A stretch of 64,000 bases of DNA from Shewanella salipaludis (GCF_012911865.1 NZ_JAAXYH010000004.1:1-64000); one strand, 5' to 3'; positions 25,639-36,564 are shown, counted from the first letter of the stretch. Program-made: numbers and translations. The notes: generated from the sequence alone by a model not told the origin.

Positions 25639-28600
25639 TTAAGTTTCTGACCGCAATGCCCGCAGCGTCAAATCAATCACGATGATTTCAATCGCTGAGA
25701 CATTAGGGAATTGGCCAGATATTCCAAGCCAATACTCTTCCAACGCCTTTTGTAGCTTAGAGACATTTATCCGCTTTCCTTCAATTTCCCAGTTCTTGTC
25801 AGATTCACTGCCTTGCCAAACTAGCAAAAAAATACCACAGCCAGCATTTTCTTCGCGCAAATAATCACCTGCCAACTGGTTTCTCAATCGCTCGCATAAT
25901 TTTGGTCCCGACCAACCTTTGTCTAGTAACTTGAGTTCTATCGGTACTGGTGATTTGATGTTCGGATGCTGAAACCAAATATCTGGCCGCTGATCATTAG
26001 CCAAGTTTGCTTCTTCGGCACATGTGTAGCGGCCATGCGCTTTCTGATTCAACCAATGAGCGACAATTTTACGCATCTCAGTCTCGTCTGCTGCCCTTTG
26101 ATATGTCTCTGCCAGGCTATCATTGCCAAGTTCAAGCCAGACCTTGAAATCATTCAAGCGTAACACGCCAATGTCGAAAAGCTGTCGATGAGAAGCTGGT
26201 GTCATCTCTAGTGAAGCCCCAAAGTCCCGAACCTGTTGAGACGACCAAGGTTCTAGGTCAGCATCTTCTTCCGCCCGTTTATACGCTCGCTTTTTCATCC
26301 AGGAACGATAATGTTCAACAGGATGGTTTTGAGCCAATTCGCTCAATGCAATATAAGAATCCTTGCCCGGAATTTCAGCCAACATATTGAATAACCGATT
26401 TCGGGCATCTTGGGCGTCGTCACGTAAACCAGGCGACCCTGCACGCTCGATATCATCCTGTGCCTTGATATAGTTGTGCATTAACAGATAGAGTTCTTTG
26501 AGATGACTGGCAGTACGAAATTCGCCAACAAATGCTCCCTTCCCATCATCACGTCGACCTCCCAGCAACGCCACAATAAATAGTTGGGCCGCTTGAGTTG
26601 CATCTTGTAAGGCCATGGATTCCAACCACGTTTTAACGCTTGGAATACCAGTCTCCGGCTCGGTATCGACCCAGAGTGCATACCAAGTTGGAAGCTGGTT
26701 TTCTGCGACTTGACTCAGCGCAGTTTTAGACTTCGCCAATAGAACCAACGACTCATTCGTAACACCACCATTTATGAGAATGTGAAGGCAATAATTCAAA
26801 CATTGATTGTCTGACAAAGCATTACCACCTACCCATTGAAGAATAGGTTCCACCAATTGCCCGTGCAGCCATGGGGCATAATAGACGAGAGCATGCAGAA
26901 TATAATTATTGGACTGTTCGGGCTGGCTACTCTCCAATTCCCAAGTAAGCTCCTGCCAAATAGCTGCCAATACCTGTTGCGGGTAAGCTCTGTGCATGGT
27001 CTCTAACCAGCTAGGAAAGCCATTCAGTTCCCATACGATATAACGAAGCGCCTGAGTTACCTCTGCTTGTGTGAGATTGTTCGGAAAATTTTTAATTTCA
27101 AGAGCTTCAATTTCGAGCCCGACCACAGCAAAAATAAGCGCGTAAGTAAAAGAGCGCGTATCGTCACCTTCCGAACGAAGAACAGGTTTGAATACTCGCC
27201 AATGCGTCATCGCTGCATCACGAAATGCAAGCGCAACCTCTTTACCAAAATCGCCGATGAGCGCTCTCCAGTTCGCCCCTTTTCCACGGCTCATCCGCTG
27301 ACTGCTATCCTCTATTTCCATGAGCAGCCAAGATTGATCGTTGGAAATCTGGCCTGGCTCCAACCCTGGCGGATTGCGCACTCTGTCAGGATTGACGCGC
27401 AGCGCACCTATCCACATGGTTTTATCGTTCGCTTTCTTCTGGCGTTGCTCTTCTTGTTGACGTTCATAGCGGGCTTGTTCTTTTTGCCAATCCTGGTCTG
27501 TTTCTGAAATTGGGGGAAGCAGCAACTGTTCAAACTTTTCCTCAAGTGAGTTATTTCCTGAAACAGCTGTTTGTAAGGCATCCAACCATTCTTCAGGTTT
27601 GTCAGATTGCTTGTATATTCGACAGGCGAGTGAAAGGGCGACCAGCTTGTCATCTTCAAGTGGTCGGATACTGACAAACTTCAGAACTCGCCAGAAACTG
27701 TCCACATGAAATGCAAAGTAATGTCCCAGATACTGTACACTCCACTCGACGGTAAGCCGGTCAACTTTTCCCATCGAGTCGGCGCGAGCTTCAGTAATGC
27801 TTCGCCAAAAGAGAGCATCATTCAACTCAGGCCAGCTTGGGATCAAATCCTGGAGGTTGTTCTTATATTCGTCAACGCTTTCTCCACGCCAATACCGAAC
27901 TGCAGGAGCCTTGAGTAAAATGGTTATAGCCGCGTCGTCGAAGCAAGCCGTTGAACGCATAGCTATTAATTTTTCAACAGCGTGGCTAGCCGGTATTAAC
28001 AACCAGAGAAAGGCTGTCGACACCCGACATTCAGCTTGCTCGTGATATGGAGAGCGCTCCAGAAAACTGCGGAATCCAGCGATCAGTTTGACCAGCTGTT
28101 GCTCGCCAGAAGACTCAATAAATGCATGTAATGCTTGGCTTAACCCTGAAGCACTGTATCTCTCATAAGGAGCTAGCTTATCAATGGATGCCAGCAAGAG
28201 TTCGACACACTGCGAATTTTGACTGGCATACTGTAACAATTCAGCCAAGAGCTTGCGGGGAAGCAAATCTGGTACATTATTGATCGCCTGCCAAAGAGCA
28301 ACTTGTTGCTCATCGGTTCCGACTGTACAAATCGCTCTTACTGACGCGATTCGTGCATAGATACCACGTTCAGAATCACTCGCAATGGGGAAAAGATCTT
28401 CGAGACAACCGGCCATACTTCCCTGCCAGATGAGCCTGCCCAGAAAGAAAATAGCATCGTCATTATGTCCATACTCTGCAACCAGTCGTTGCACATCAGT
28501 TGAGAGATCGGGTTGTGCAATCCTCGCGATGGCCGCGTTGTCGCGAGCTGATCCATCATCCTCATCCCCCACAATACGCATAACGATATCATTGAGGATC

Positions 28601-29934
28601 TTTTGCCTTTCACCTATCGGCAAGCGAGCAACATCTCCCCCTTCGACGGCAATTTCAGGATGTAAGGCTAGGGTTCGCTTGCGGATATGAGAATCAAACA
28701 AAATTAGCCAAGGCAAAATTGGTCTTAATCGGGGGGTAACAACCAGCTCTCCATATTGTTCCTTGAAGATCAATGACTCTATTGCGCGCCGTGAATTCCC
28801 TTCTTCAATTAGAGAGTGAAGCCACTCGGCTGTGAGAAGCTCCCTTATTTCCCTGTGACGGAAACGCACTGCGCCATAGATAACATCATTGAATATCCCA
28901 CGTTCGAGCAGTGCCTTTACATCGTTAGGATTCCAATCACTCAGAACCTTCTCCGCATCAATACCCGCTTTTTCGTGGGTTTTATCGGGAACAAGAATTC
29001 CTGCTTCACCAGTTAAGGTTACAGCAGCAGCCAACAGTCGAGCACCCTCGCGCGCCTTCGTTTGATTTAACGGTTGAAGTTGTTTGCGACTGGGATCTAT
29101 TTCATCAAGACGCATTCCAATATTGTGCTGTAATGATTCAAGTCTACTGCCCAGTTTTTCATCATCTTTCCATTTTTCCAGCAAACCTTCCAGATCGAAA
29201 GGCCTTGCTGCGATAGTCATCAAGTTTGTACGTTCGATATCGGCAATTAATTTATCAACGTTGGACGTAGACCTGTGTTCGGCAAACTGCCGGATAGCAT
29301 CCAAGCCTAATGGCCTAAGCAGATAAGTCCTAAGAGGACCTTCAGATGTATCTTTCTCAAGTTCGGGGTCTAAGTCGTTTTCATCACTTTCATCAATTGA
29401 CTCAGTTTGTTGAGATGCATAAGGAAATAGCTGTTCGATCATTGTGCGATCCGTCTTGAATCGCCAAGCGTATGGTCGACTGGAAATATAAATATGCGCT
29501 CTATGGCTGGCAGTCCTAATCCGTAGAGAAAAGAGCTTCATTGCCTTTTCAAAAGTTCTCGGGTTGTCCAATCGAGCTTCATCTACAGAATCAAGGAAGA
29601 ACCAAGCCTCTTCTGAAGAGCCTAGCCATTGTTCAAATTGCAATGCAGTGCCGATCTCAAAAGCATCTTCAAAATTATCATCCAGATCTTCAATTCGAAT
29701 GAAAAATGCAGCTCGACCATGTGCTACTGCATATTCAGCTTGTGCTCGCATCTCAAAAGTTTTACCAGCGCCCGCATCAGCCAGTATGACAACCCGGTAT
29801 TCGACCTCAAGATCAGGCCAATCTTGATGCTTTGCTAGACCAAAAAATATTTCAAAATTGTCTTTTTCTTCTGAAACTGAATCGCGAGCGACCAGTGAGA
29901 AAGTCCGTTTCAACGGAACATAACTTGTGTCCAT
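25639..29934 (-). CDS. NACHT/STAND-type NTPase with C-terminal PD-(D/E)XK-like nuclease domain; candidate anti-phage protein
   Basis: 1431 residues from the ATG at 29932-29934, preceded by GGGGTG; a TTG six codons upstream has no better signal. Walker A ADAGAGKT at about residues 52-59, Walker B FFLDSVDEA at about 112-120 (NACHT-like acidic run) and YISSRP at about 149-154, followed by a helical winged-helix-like region. About 1100 residues of helical, repeat-like sequence follow, consistent with a sensor domain. The C-terminus has RPDIWF (about 1316) and VPIELK (about 1330-1335) then GCGIFLLVW, the order of a PD-(D/E)XK nuclease core. Single gene, accessory surroundings. STAND NTPases of this size in bacteria often sense phage proteins and trigger a toxic effector; that role here is inference. 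Confidence 0.75.
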   Translation of the reverse strand: MDTSYVPLKRTFSLVARDSVSEEKDNFEIFFGLAKHQDWPDLEVEYRVVILADAGAGKTFEMRAQAEYAVAHGRAAFFIRIEDLDDNFEDAFEIGTALQFEQWLGSSEEAWFFLDSVDEARLDNPRTFEKAMKLFSLRIRTASHRAHIYISSRPYAWRFKTDRTMIEQLFPYASQQTESIDESDENDLDPELEKDTSEGPLRTYLLRPLGLDAIRQFAEHRSTSNVDKLIADIERTNLMTIAARPFDLEGLLEKWKDDEKLGSRLESLQHNIGMRLDEIDPSRKQLQPLNQTKAREGARLLAAAVTLTGEAGILVPDKTHEKAGIDAEKVLSDWNPNDVKALLERGIFNDVIYGAVRFRHREIRELLTAEWLHSLIEEGNSRRAIESLIFKEQYGELVVTPRLRPILPWLILFDSHIRKRTLALHPEIAVEGGDVARLPIGERQKILNDIVMRIVGDEDDGSARDNAAIARIAQPDLSTDVQRLVAEYGHNDDAIFFLGRLIWQGSMAGCLEDLFPIASDSERGIYARIASVRAICTVGTDEQQVALWQAINNVPDLLPRKLLAELLQYASQNSQCVELLLASIDKLAPYERYSASGLSQALHAFIESSGEQQLVKLIAGFRSFLERSPYHEQAECRVSTAFLWLLIPASHAVEKLIAMRSTACFDDAAITILLKAPAVRYWRGESVDEYKNNLQDLIPSWPELNDALFWRSITEARADSMGKVDRLTVEWSVQYLGHYFAFHVDSFWRVLKFVSIRPLEDDKLVALSLACRIYKQSDKPEEWLDALQTAVSGNNSLEEKFEQLLLPPISETDQDWQKEQARYERQQEEQRQKKANDKTMWIGALRVNPDRVRNPPGLEPGQISNDQSWLLMEIEDSSQRMSRGKGANWRALIGDFGKEVALAFRDAAMTHWRVFKPVLRSEGDDTRSFTYALIFAVVGLEIEALEIKNFPNNLTQAEVTQALRYIVWELNGFPSWLETMHRAYPQQVLAAIWQELTWELESSQPEQSNNYILHALVYYAPWLHGQLVEPILQWVGGNALSDNQCLNYCLHILINGGVTNESLVLLAKSKTALSQVAENQLPTWYALWVDTEPETGIPSVKTWLESMALQDATQAAQLFIVALLGGRRDDGKGAFVGEFRTASHLKELYLLMHNYIKAQDDIERAGSPGLRDDAQDARNRLFNMLAEIPGKDSYIALSELAQNHPVEHYRSWMKKRAYKRAEEDADLEPWSSQQVRDFGASLEMTPASHRQLFDIGVLRLNDFKVWLELGNDSLAETYQRAADETEMRKIVAHWLNQKAHGRYTCAEEANLANDQRPDIWFQHPNIKSPVPIELKLLDKGWSGPKLCERLRNQLAGDYLREENAGCGIFLLVWQGSESDKNWEIEGKRINVSKLQKALEEYWLGISGQFPNVSAIEIIVIDLTLRALRSET

Positions 29935-30557
29935 ATTCACCCCAAGTAACAACGAATAGCACTTAGCTAGATCTAGCTACACAACTGATTTTTATTACAT
30001 TACTCTTTCAGTGTGAGCTTTGCTAACTAACAATGTCAGATGTGCTACCAAATGCGGCGTGATTACCCCATCTACTCAGTTTCAAACGACAAACACACAA
30101 GTCAGGCGCACAGGCGCGGCTGTGACCGTCGGCTTTTGATCTCAAGACAGTAGGGAAGTTTTCGCCGAGCGCCCAAGGAGGGGTTTACCGCGTGTCACAG
30201 AAGAGTCTGTGTGCCATAGGCACTGAGCCGCAAAGGATATGCATTGAGTGCATACTATTTCAGTCCTTACAGCCTTGTGAACTGACGTTAAATCCAATCC
30301 GGAGCGTGACGCTACTCTCAGCTTGGCTTCCCCGTTTTACTTGTCATTATAATTTGCATGGCTAATAATGAGCGTCGGTCGGCAGTTCACCCAGGCATCG
30401 CCGCTGCGATTCATCTCGCAGAGCTAAACCTGCTAACGAATTTTTAATTTTGGTACTTGATATTGGTGTGCCTGTGTCATAAGTCGGCGGTCGGTGGCTC
30501 TGTTTGCGAGGCAAACAGACAACTTAGGTGTAGGCACCCTGATAACGGGTATCCACT
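29935..30557. other. intergenic region, no gene recognised
   Basis: 623 bp mixing AT-rich DNA (presumed NTPase promoter near 29960-30050) with GC-rich stretches. Around 30140-30200 the wording (ttcgccgagcgcccaaggaggggtttaccgcg, given here in parts) resembles a sequence dispersed in Shewanella intergenic DNA. A perfect palindrome lies at 30499-30519. Confidence 0.4.
30499..30519. promoter_or_regulatory. perfect 9 bp inverted repeat upstream of DUF2087 gene
   Basis: TCTGTTTGC-gag-GCAAACAGA, 39 bp before the ATG at 30558. No T tract follows, so an operator or leader hairpin is more likely than a terminator. Confidence 0.4.
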
Positions 30558-31088
30558 ATGACAAAACAAATTATCCCTTTTAGCTGCGACGATATTTCTG
30601 CGCTGGCTAAATCTCTGCGTAAACAACTCCAAAGCTGTGACAGCTTTCCCTCCCACGTCGATATGCTCAATATCCTCGCCAAGGCGACCGGATATGCCAA
30701 TTTCCAACAGCTGCGCCAGGCCACAGAGGCCATGAGTGCCGCTGCCGAACGGGAGCAACTGGACATCGCTATTCCCGCCAAACTCAAACCTTTCATGACC
30801 CAAGACTATATTCTGCGCGCCTGGCCTGTTAAACGCGCCCTTCAGGATCTTAGCCTGTGGTTCTTTTGGTGCCGATTTCAGTACCAGCAAGCTTACGGTG
30901 AGTCCGAGGTCAATGAGGTGATTAAGGGTTTCCTTGGGTTTGCGGATTTTGCGCTGATCCGACGCGAACTCTGCAACCACAAGCTATTGAAACGCACCGA
31001 CGATGGCCGGCATTACTGGCGGGCTGCGGCCAAACCACCTGCAGAGCTGCATCTGCTCGCCGATGTCTGGCCAGGTAAGGAGAATTGA
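30558..31088 (+). CDS. DUF2087 domain protein
   Basis: 176 residues. The N-terminal helical part contains NILAKATGYANFQQLRQA, a motif repeated in proteins fused to DUF2087. The C-terminal part (VNEVIKGFLGFADFALIRRELCNHKLLKRTDDGRHYWR) is the DUF2087 domain, which resembles a winged helix and often appears in putative transcription regulators. DNA binding is likely but unproven; targets are unknown. Its stop is followed after 2 bp by the GNAT gene start, so they form an operon. Confidence 0.8.
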   Translation: MTKQIIPFSCDDISALAKSLRKQLQSCDSFPSHVDMLNILAKATGYANFQQLRQATEAMSAAAEREQLDIAIPAKLKPFMTQDYILRAWPVKRALQDLSLWFFWCRFQYQQAYGESEVNEVIKGFLGFADFALIRRELCNHKLLKRTDDGRHYWRAAAKPPAELHLLADVWPGKEN

Positions 31089-31090
31089 GC

Positions 31091-31507
31091 ATGAGTATTG
31101 AAGTGCTTAATGAAGCAGATCCCACAGTCTTCAATGCACTGATCGAGGGGGTGCGGCAGCATCTCCATGAGCAGATGGGCACAGAGACGACCCAACCCCT
31201 GACCTTGGTTGCCAGAGACCGGGATGGCAATCTTATCGGCGGCGTCTCGGGGCGCACTATCTACAGAAACTTTCTGATTGAGGTGGCCTGGGTAGCCAAA
31301 GAACAGAGGAACACGGGCCTTGGCCGCAAGCTGATGGCGAGGGCAGAGGCAGAAGCCAGAAACAGGGGCTGCCTCGTAGCCCAGGTGGATACCTTATCTG
31401 TCCAGGCGCCCGGTTTTTATCAGAAGCTGGGGTTTGCCACCGTGGGGACTGTGCCTGGCTTTGAGGGAAGTCCGGCACGGCACTTTCTGCTGAAGCAATA
31501 CCTGTGA
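31091..31507 (+). CDS. GNAT-family N-acetyltransferase
   Basis: 138 residues from ATG 31091-31093; AAGGAG lies eight bases upstream inside the end of the DUF2087 gene. The acetyl-CoA site is VAKEQRNTGLGRKLMARAEAEARNRG (about residues 70-95, motif A with R/QxxGxG/A), followed by VDTLSVQAPGFYQKLGFATVGTVPGF, the usual GNAT beta5-alpha4. Substrate unknown; small size and broad similarity suggest a metabolite or peptide acetyltransferase. Operon partner of the DUF2087 protein, which may regulate it. Confidence 0.85.
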   Translation: MSIEVLNEADPTVFNALIEGVRQHLHEQMGTETTQPLTLVARDRDGNLIGGVSGRTIYRNFLIEVAWVAKEQRNTGLGRKLMARAEAEARNRGCLVAQVDTLSVQAPGFYQKLGFATVGTVPGFEGSPARHFLLKQYL

Positions 31508-31712
31508 TCCCTAGAGTGCGGGAGGTCGGAGGCAAGCGGGACGCTTTGACCTTCGGCTCCTTGCCTCTGGCTCAAGGCGGAACCGGGTTTCATTCGCCGT
31601 GGCAAAGCCTTAGTTTCTTTCCGTGTTTATTCGCCGCAAATGCGGCTAGACTCTGGGTTCATACCAGGAGCAGGTCTGCTGCTTCCTCGAACCTCTATTT
31701 AAGGATTGGATT

Positions 31713-32186
31713 ATGATTGCACAAGGTCAAAAATTACCCGCGGCGACGCTCGCTCAGCTCACCAAGGACGGCATGGTTAACCATCAGGTGACCGAACTGT
31801 TCGCCGGTAAGAAAGTGGTGCTGTTCGCGGTTCCCGGCGCCTTCACTCCCACCTGCTCCGAGGCACACCTGCCGGGCTATGTGGTGTTGGCCGATGAGTT
31901 CAAGGCCAAGGGCGTGGATATCATCGCCTGTGTAGCGGTCAACGATGCCTTCGTGATGAAGGCCTGGGGCGAGGCGCAAAACGCCGGCGAGATAATGATG
32001 TTGGCCGACGGCGATGCCAGTTTCACCAAGGCGCTGGGGCTGGAGATGGATACCGCGGCGTTCGGCGGCGTGCGTTCACAGCGCTATGCCATGATAGTGG
32101 AAGACGGCGTGGTGACTCAGCTGAACGTCGAGGCGCCCAAGTCGTTCGATGTCAGCAAGGCCGAGGTGGTGTTGCAGAGCCTGTAA
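31713..32186 (+). CDS. peroxiredoxin (Prx5 family)
   Basis: 157 residues with AAGGA upstream of ATG 31713. The peroxidatic cysteine is in PGAFTPTCSEAHLPGY (about residues 41-56), the active site of Prx5-type peroxiredoxins, which reduce H2O2 and organic peroxides using glutaredoxin or thioredoxin. A possible second Cys lies in IIACVAVND. C-terminal segment GLEMDTAAFGGVRSQRYAMIVEDGVV is also conserved in the family. Cytosolic; monocistronic, with terminator at 32207. No OxyR site was identified. Confidence 0.92.
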   Translation: MIAQGQKLPAATLAQLTKDGMVNHQVTELFAGKKVVLFAVPGAFTPTCSEAHLPGYVVLADEFKAKGVDIIACVAVNDAFVMKAWGEAQNAGEIMMLADGDASFTKALGLEMDTAAFGGVRSQRYAMIVEDGVVTQLNVEAPKSFDVSKAEVVLQSL

Positions 32187-32206
32187 GGGCTGGCAAGGCA
32201 AATAGT

Positions 32207-32240
32207 CAACGGCGACTCGGGTCGCCGTTGTTGTTATTCT
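32207..32240 (+). terminator. rho-independent terminator of the peroxiredoxin gene
   Basis: CAACGGCGAC (32207-32216) pairs perfectly with GTCGCCGTTG (32221-32230) around a TCGG loop, followed by the T-rich TTGTTATTC. Confidence 0.8.
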
Positions 32241-32328
32241 CTGCTCTCTATTCTCTATTCCGGCTCTTTCGACTCTTTTGGCCCAGGGCCCCACAGACTC
32301 GGGCCCATAGGAACTTGGCTAAACCCGA

Positions 32329-34398
32329 CTAGGCGGCCTTGACCGTGCCGACCAGTTGCGAGAGTTTGGCGACCGCGCTTGGGCTGCCCGGCTGTCCGAT
32401 GGCCTGAACCTCTGGCATTGTCCGCTCCGTTGCCGGCTTGTCTATCCCCAGGCTCAGCTCTATGTCCTCGACGCTCTGCTGTACTTCATTGGCTATGGTC
32501 CGGGTCTGCGCCGCGGCGCCGCTGGCGTGTTCCCTCAGGCTGTCCATGGCCGAGGTGAACTCATCCAGGTGGCTGACCTGATCCCTGGCGTTGGCCGAGC
32601 CCTGCTGGGCCGTGGTGGCCATCTCGCTGGCCTGGGCCTGGACGTCCTGGGCCATCTGCCACAGGCTCTGGGCCCTGGCCTTCTGGCTGTCGGTGGCCTC
32701 TTCTATGCCCACCATGCTCCGCTCCAGCGCCTGGTTCGACTGGGTCAGACGATTGAGTATGGTCATTATCTCCTGCAGGGAAACCTGGGTGCGTTGGGAC
32801 AAGTTGCGCACTTCGTCGGCGACCACGGCGAAGCCGCGGCCCTGTTCCCCGGCGCGGGCGGCCTCGATGGCGGCGTTCAGCGCCAGCAGATTGGTCTGCT
32901 CGGCGATGTTGCCTATCACGTCTATGATCTTGGACACGTCCGTGACCGAGGTGCTCAGGCTGGTCAGCGACGAGTGGCACTCGATCACGGCTCGCTGGGT
33001 CTCTTCGGTAGCGCCGAGCACCGCCTCGGCTTCGGCCTGGCTCTGTTGCATGTGGGCCATGGTTTGGGCGGCGCTCTGTTCCACCAGGGCCGAGGTGGCG
33101 CTGACTTCCAGTGCCAGGGTGCGGATTTGTCCCGTCTGCGCCTGGGCGACGTCGACGATCGTCTGGGTCTGCTCCGTGCTGCTGGAGATACTATCTATCC
33201 TGGACACGAGTTGGCTCAGGGAGCGGGATACCCTGGTGATCTGTTGGCGTTGTTGCTCGTCCTCGGTTTCGAACCTTTGCAGCAATTGATTGAAATGGCC
33301 GGCGATCTGCCCGGTTTCACAGCGCCTGTCTATGGTGAGGCGCTCGCGGCTGTTGGACTCGCTCAGTTTCATGAAGGCGCGGTTGAGACGTCGCAGCGGG
33401 GTGACTACCCTCTGCTGCTGCAATACCAGATAGACGACGGCGAACAGGGCTATGATGGCCACCATGCCATAGAGGATGAGTTGCAGCTCCGACTTGAGCG
33501 CTTGGTTCTTGTCTGCCTGGCTCTGTCCAAGGGCGATAAGTTGTTGTTCTACCTCGGCTATGGCTTGGATCAACTGCTGCTGAGTCTGCTGGTTATTGTC
33601 CATCAGCCTGTGGCTGTTGCTCACTTCCTTGCCATAGCGCTGGCTCAGGCTGAGGAGCTCGGCCCTGTCGTCCTCGCCGACTTCTATCTGCTCGGCTTCG
33701 GCATCCCCCAGGGCAAATTCATCCACTTCCCCCTCGCGGTACAGGCCTATGAGCGCGAGGGCATTCAGGCTGTCGTGCCATTGCGTCAGCTCGGCTATGG
33801 TGTTGTCCAGCATGGCCTTGAGCTGCTGCTCCTTGCCAATCAGGTAAGCGTCCGTGAGTTGCGACAGTTGATAGATCAGGGGCGGCAGGGCACGGCTGAG
33901 GCGGCGGTATTCCTGTGCCAGCGCCGGGTCTTGGGCCTGGCCCTGATCGGCATAGTCGGCGAGGCGAGCGTTATAGGCGAGCATTTCAGATTCGGCATGG
34001 GCCAGCAATTGCCTGGGGTTACCCGCCAGCTTGCCGGCGGCGCGGTACTTGGTATCCAGGTCGGCTATCAGAGCCGTCAGTTTTGCCTGCACTTCCCGGG
34101 CATAGTCGGCGGCGTCACCTTGCTGCAGGCCGCTCAGTTGGCTATCTATGTCGCCGAGTCGATTCTTGGCCTGTTCCAGCAGGCTGGCATTGCCGCTGGC
34201 CAGATAGGCATCGAGATCCCTGCGGACCCCCACCAGAAACGCCTGTTGCACCCCTTGCAGCATGTGGGACTGGGCTTCTATCTGTTGACGCTGGTCACTG
34301 CTCCAGAGCACGACGGCCGCCAGGGAGCCGGCCAGCAGCAAGAGTAGGGCGGAAGCCGAGAGGGAAAGCGTCGAAATTTTCATCTGATAAGTGTCCAT
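32329..34398 (-). CDS. methyl-accepting chemotaxis protein
   Basis: 689 residues. First membrane helix at about residues 8-30; a periplasmic, entirely helical sensor (about 30-305, no Cache motif recognised); a second membrane helix (about 306-328); a HAMP region ([20 protein letters not shown]); and the cytoplasmic signalling hairpin with the invariant tip [30 protein letters not shown]. The C-terminus has no CheR-docking pentapeptide like NWETF. ATG at 34398 and ATG at 34383 are both possible; neither has a strong ribosome-binding site. The ligand cannot be guessed. Downstream of envZ on the same strand, 117 bp away, perhaps its own unit. Confidence 0.9.
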   Translation of the reverse strand: MDTYQMKISTLSLSASALLLLLAGSLAAVVLWSSDQRQQIEAQSHMLQGVQQAFLVGVRRDLDAYLASGNASLLEQAKNRLGDIDSQLSGLQQGDAADYAREVQAKLTALIADLDTKYRAAGKLAGNPRQLLAHAESEMLAYNARLADYADQGQAQDPALAQEYRRLSRALPPLIYQLSQLTDAYLIGKEQQLKAMLDNTIAELTQWHDSLNALALIGLYREGEVDEFALGDAEAEQIEVGEDDRAELLSLSQRYGKEVSNSHRLMDNNQQTQQQLIQAIAEVEQQLIALGQSQADKNQALKSELQLILYGMVAIIALFAVVYLVLQQQRVVTPLRRLNRAFMKLSESNSRERLTIDRRCETGQIAGHFNQLLQRFETEDEQQRQQITRVSRSLSQLVSRIDSISSSTEQTQTIVDVAQAQTGQIRTLALEVSATSALVEQSAAQTMAHMQQSQAEAEAVLGATEETQRAVIECHSSLTSLSTSVTDVSKIIDVIGNIAEQTNLLALNAAIEAARAGEQGRGFAVVADEVRNLSQRTQVSLQEIMTILNRLTQSNQALERSMVGIEEATDSQKARAQSLWQMAQDVQAQASEMATTAQQGSANARDQVSHLDEFTSAMDSLREHASGAAAQTRTIANEVQQSVEDIELSLGIDKPATERTMPEVQAIGQPGSPSAVAKLSQLVGTVKAA

Positions 34399-34514
34399 GC
34401 CACAGAAGTTGGCGATAGGATATTAAGCTTTGATGACAGTTAGATGACATGGATGGGAGATTAAAATGAATACTGTTCAGGCTGAAATTCGATCTATTCG
34501 AATCGAGTAGCAGC

Positions 34515-35828
34515 TCAGTCCAGCGGCAGCCAGACCTGGGCTTTCAGGCCGCCTTCCGGCCTGTTGGTGAGCACCACCTTACCCAGATGGCGGTCGACTA
34601 TGCGCTTGATGATCGCCAGCCCCAGGCCCGAGCCCACGCTGCCGCGGGCGCTGTCGCCCTGGGTGAAAGGTTGGAATAATTTGGGGATCTGTTTCTCATC
34701 TATGCCGGGGCCATTGTCTTCGACGCTGAAGCCGAGGCGCTTGCCGTCGAACTGGGAGCCGATGCGTATCCAATTGTTGCCATAGCGATAGGCATTTTCC
34801 ACCAGGTTGCTCAGCACCCGCTTGATGGCGACGCCCTGCATCAACACGGCCGGGCAGTCGGCCAGGTCCAGCTCTATCTGGATGCCGCGGTTGGCCTCGG
34901 CCTGGACCAGGTCCTGGATCAGGCTGTTGATCTGGATAGACTCGCGGCTGGCCTCCTGATCCTGGCGAATATAGGCGATGAACTGATTTATGATGGCATC
35001 CATGTCTTCTATGTCGTTGACTATGCCGTCCCTGAGGTAGGCATCCTCTTCGACCATCATCTCGGACGCCAGGCGGATGCGCGTCAGCGGGGTGCGCAGA
35101 TCGTGGGAGATCCCCGCCATCAGCAGGGCCCTGTCCTGTTCCAGTTGCTGCATGCTCTGGGCCATCTGGTTGAAGGCGCTGGTCACTTCGATAAGCTCGC
35201 TGGAGCCGTTGAGGGGCAGGGGCTCGGGGAAGTCGCCGCGGGAAACCGAGATCGCCGCCTTCTGCAGCCGCCGCAGGGGGCGATTTTGCTGGCGGGCGAA
35301 CCACCAGCCGCCGGCGACACTGAGGGCGCCGATCACCATGAGGTACAAGGTCAGGGGCGACAGCGCCGACTCATAGCCGGTCAGGGGGACCTTGATCCAT
35401 ACCGAGGGGGCCTGGGGCGGACGTATCCACACCTGGATCTCGCTGCCCTGGGTCATGCGTACTTCGGCCTCGCCCCCCAGGTATTCCGACATCTGGGAGG
35501 AGAAGAAACCGTAATAGGTCGCCCGATCGACCCCGGCTTCGCGCGCCTGTTTCTGGTTATACACATGCATGCCGTCGTCGCGGACCTTGGCATTGAGGGC
35601 ATCGACCATGGTCAAATGCTCGCGGCCTATGTCGACCCCATCGACGAACAGCAGCTTCACCTGGCGGGCGATCAGCTGGTTGATCTGCTGATAGCTGGGC
35701 TTGATCACATACACGGCCACCGACAGGTAGGACACCAGCTGGTTGATCAGCAGCAGGCAGCCGATCAGCATCACAGTCTGGCTGAAGGCACTGCGCGGCA
35801 GCAGCTTACGCCACCAGGAGAAGCTCAT
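34515..35828 (-). CDS. envZ: osmosensor histidine kinase EnvZ
   Basis: 437 residues from ATG 35826-35828 ([15 protein letters not shown]); the frame runs upstream into ompR and that part is not used. Two membrane helices (about 16-40 and 156-175) flank a periplasmic domain. HAMP follows, then the phosphoacceptor H242 in [15 protein letters not shown], the N box ([13 protein letters not shown]) and G boxes ([30 protein letters not shown]). It phosphorylates OmpR to control outer-membrane porins. Only 10 bp separate it from ompR. Length and motif positions match E. coli EnvZ (H243). Confidence 0.94.
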   Translation of the reverse strand: MSFSWWRKLLPRSAFSQTVMLIGCLLLINQLVSYLSVAVYVIKPSYQQINQLIARQVKLLFVDGVDIGREHLTMVDALNAKVRDDGMHVYNQKQAREAGVDRATYYGFFSSQMSEYLGGEAEVRMTQGSEIQVWIRPPQAPSVWIKVPLTGYESALSPLTLYLMVIGALSVAGGWWFARQQNRPLRRLQKAAISVSRGDFPEPLPLNGSSELIEVTSAFNQMAQSMQQLEQDRALLMAGISHDLRTPLTRIRLASEMMVEEDAYLRDGIVNDIEDMDAIINQFIAYIRQDQEASRESIQINSLIQDLVQAEANRGIQIELDLADCPAVLMQGVAIKRVLSNLVENAYRYGNNWIRIGSQFDGKRLGFSVEDNGPGIDEKQIPKLFQPFTQGDSARGSVGSGLGLAIIKRIVDRHLGKVVLTNRPEGGLKAQVWLPLD

Positions 35829-35838
35829 TTGTGTGGGC

Positions 35839-36564
35839 TCACTTACGGGCGGCACCGTCCGGGACGAACACATAACCCAGGCCCCAGACGGTTTGAATGT
35901 AGCGGGGGTTGGCGGCATCTTTCTCTATCAGGCGGCGCAGCCGCGAGACCTGCACGTCGATGGAACGCTCCAGCGCCGAATAATCCCGGCCGCGTGCCAG
36001 ATTCATCAGCTTATCCCGCGACAGCGGCTCCCGCGGATGGCTGACCAGCACCTTGAGCACGGCAAATTCACCGCTGGTGAGTGAGATAGACTCTTCGCCA
36101 TGGTGCATCTCCCGGGTCGCCAGGTTGAGGGCAAACTCACCGAAGTGGATCTCTTCCTCCTGTTGCGCCGGTGCGCCCGGCACTTCCTGGGTCTGGCGGC
36201 GCATCACCGCCTTGATCCTGGCCAGCAGTTCCCTGGGGTTGAAGGGCTTGGGCAGATAGTCGTCTGCGCCCAGCTCCAGGCCTATGATGCGGTCGACTTC
36301 GTCGCCCTTGGCGGTCAGCATCACTATGGGGATGGGGTTGCCCTGCTGGCGCAGGCGCCGACAGATAGATAAGCCATCTTCGCCCGGCAGCATGAGATCC
36401 AACACCAGCAAGTGGAAATTTTCCCGCTCCAACAACCTGTCCATCTGCTCGGCATTGGCGGCGCTGCGCACCTGATAGCCTTGCTCCATCAGATAACGTT
36501 CCAGCAAGGCCCTGAGCCGCATGTCATCATCGACGACGAGAATTTTAGAGGTTTCTTGTCCCAT
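35839..36564 (-). CDS. ompR: osmoregulation response regulator OmpR
   Basis: 241 residues. Receiver domain with DDD at 12-14, phospho-acceptor D56 in [13 protein letters not shown], Thr/Lys switch residues in VMLTAKGDE and LPKPFNP; then the winged-helix DNA-binding domain, with the recognition segment [40 protein letters not shown]. First gene of an operon with envZ. In E. coli the next gene outward is greB; here greB is 16.8 kb away beyond an inserted block. Confidence 0.96.
   Translation of the reverse strand: MGQETSKILVVDDDMRLRALLERYLMEQGYQVRSAANAEQMDRLLERENFHLLVLDLMLPGEDGLSICRRLRQQGNPIPIVMLTAKGDEVDRIIGLELGADDYLPKPFNPRELLARIKAVMRRQTQEVPGAPAQQEEEIHFGEFALNLATREMHHGEESISLTSGEFAVLKVLVSHPREPLSRDKLMNLARGRDYSALERSIDVQVSRLRRLIEKDAANPRYIQTVWGLGYVFVPDGAARK

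Noticed and set aside
32356..34347. 663-codon frame on the plus strand
   Set aside because: Antisense shadow of the chemoreceptor gene, with no recognisable domain.
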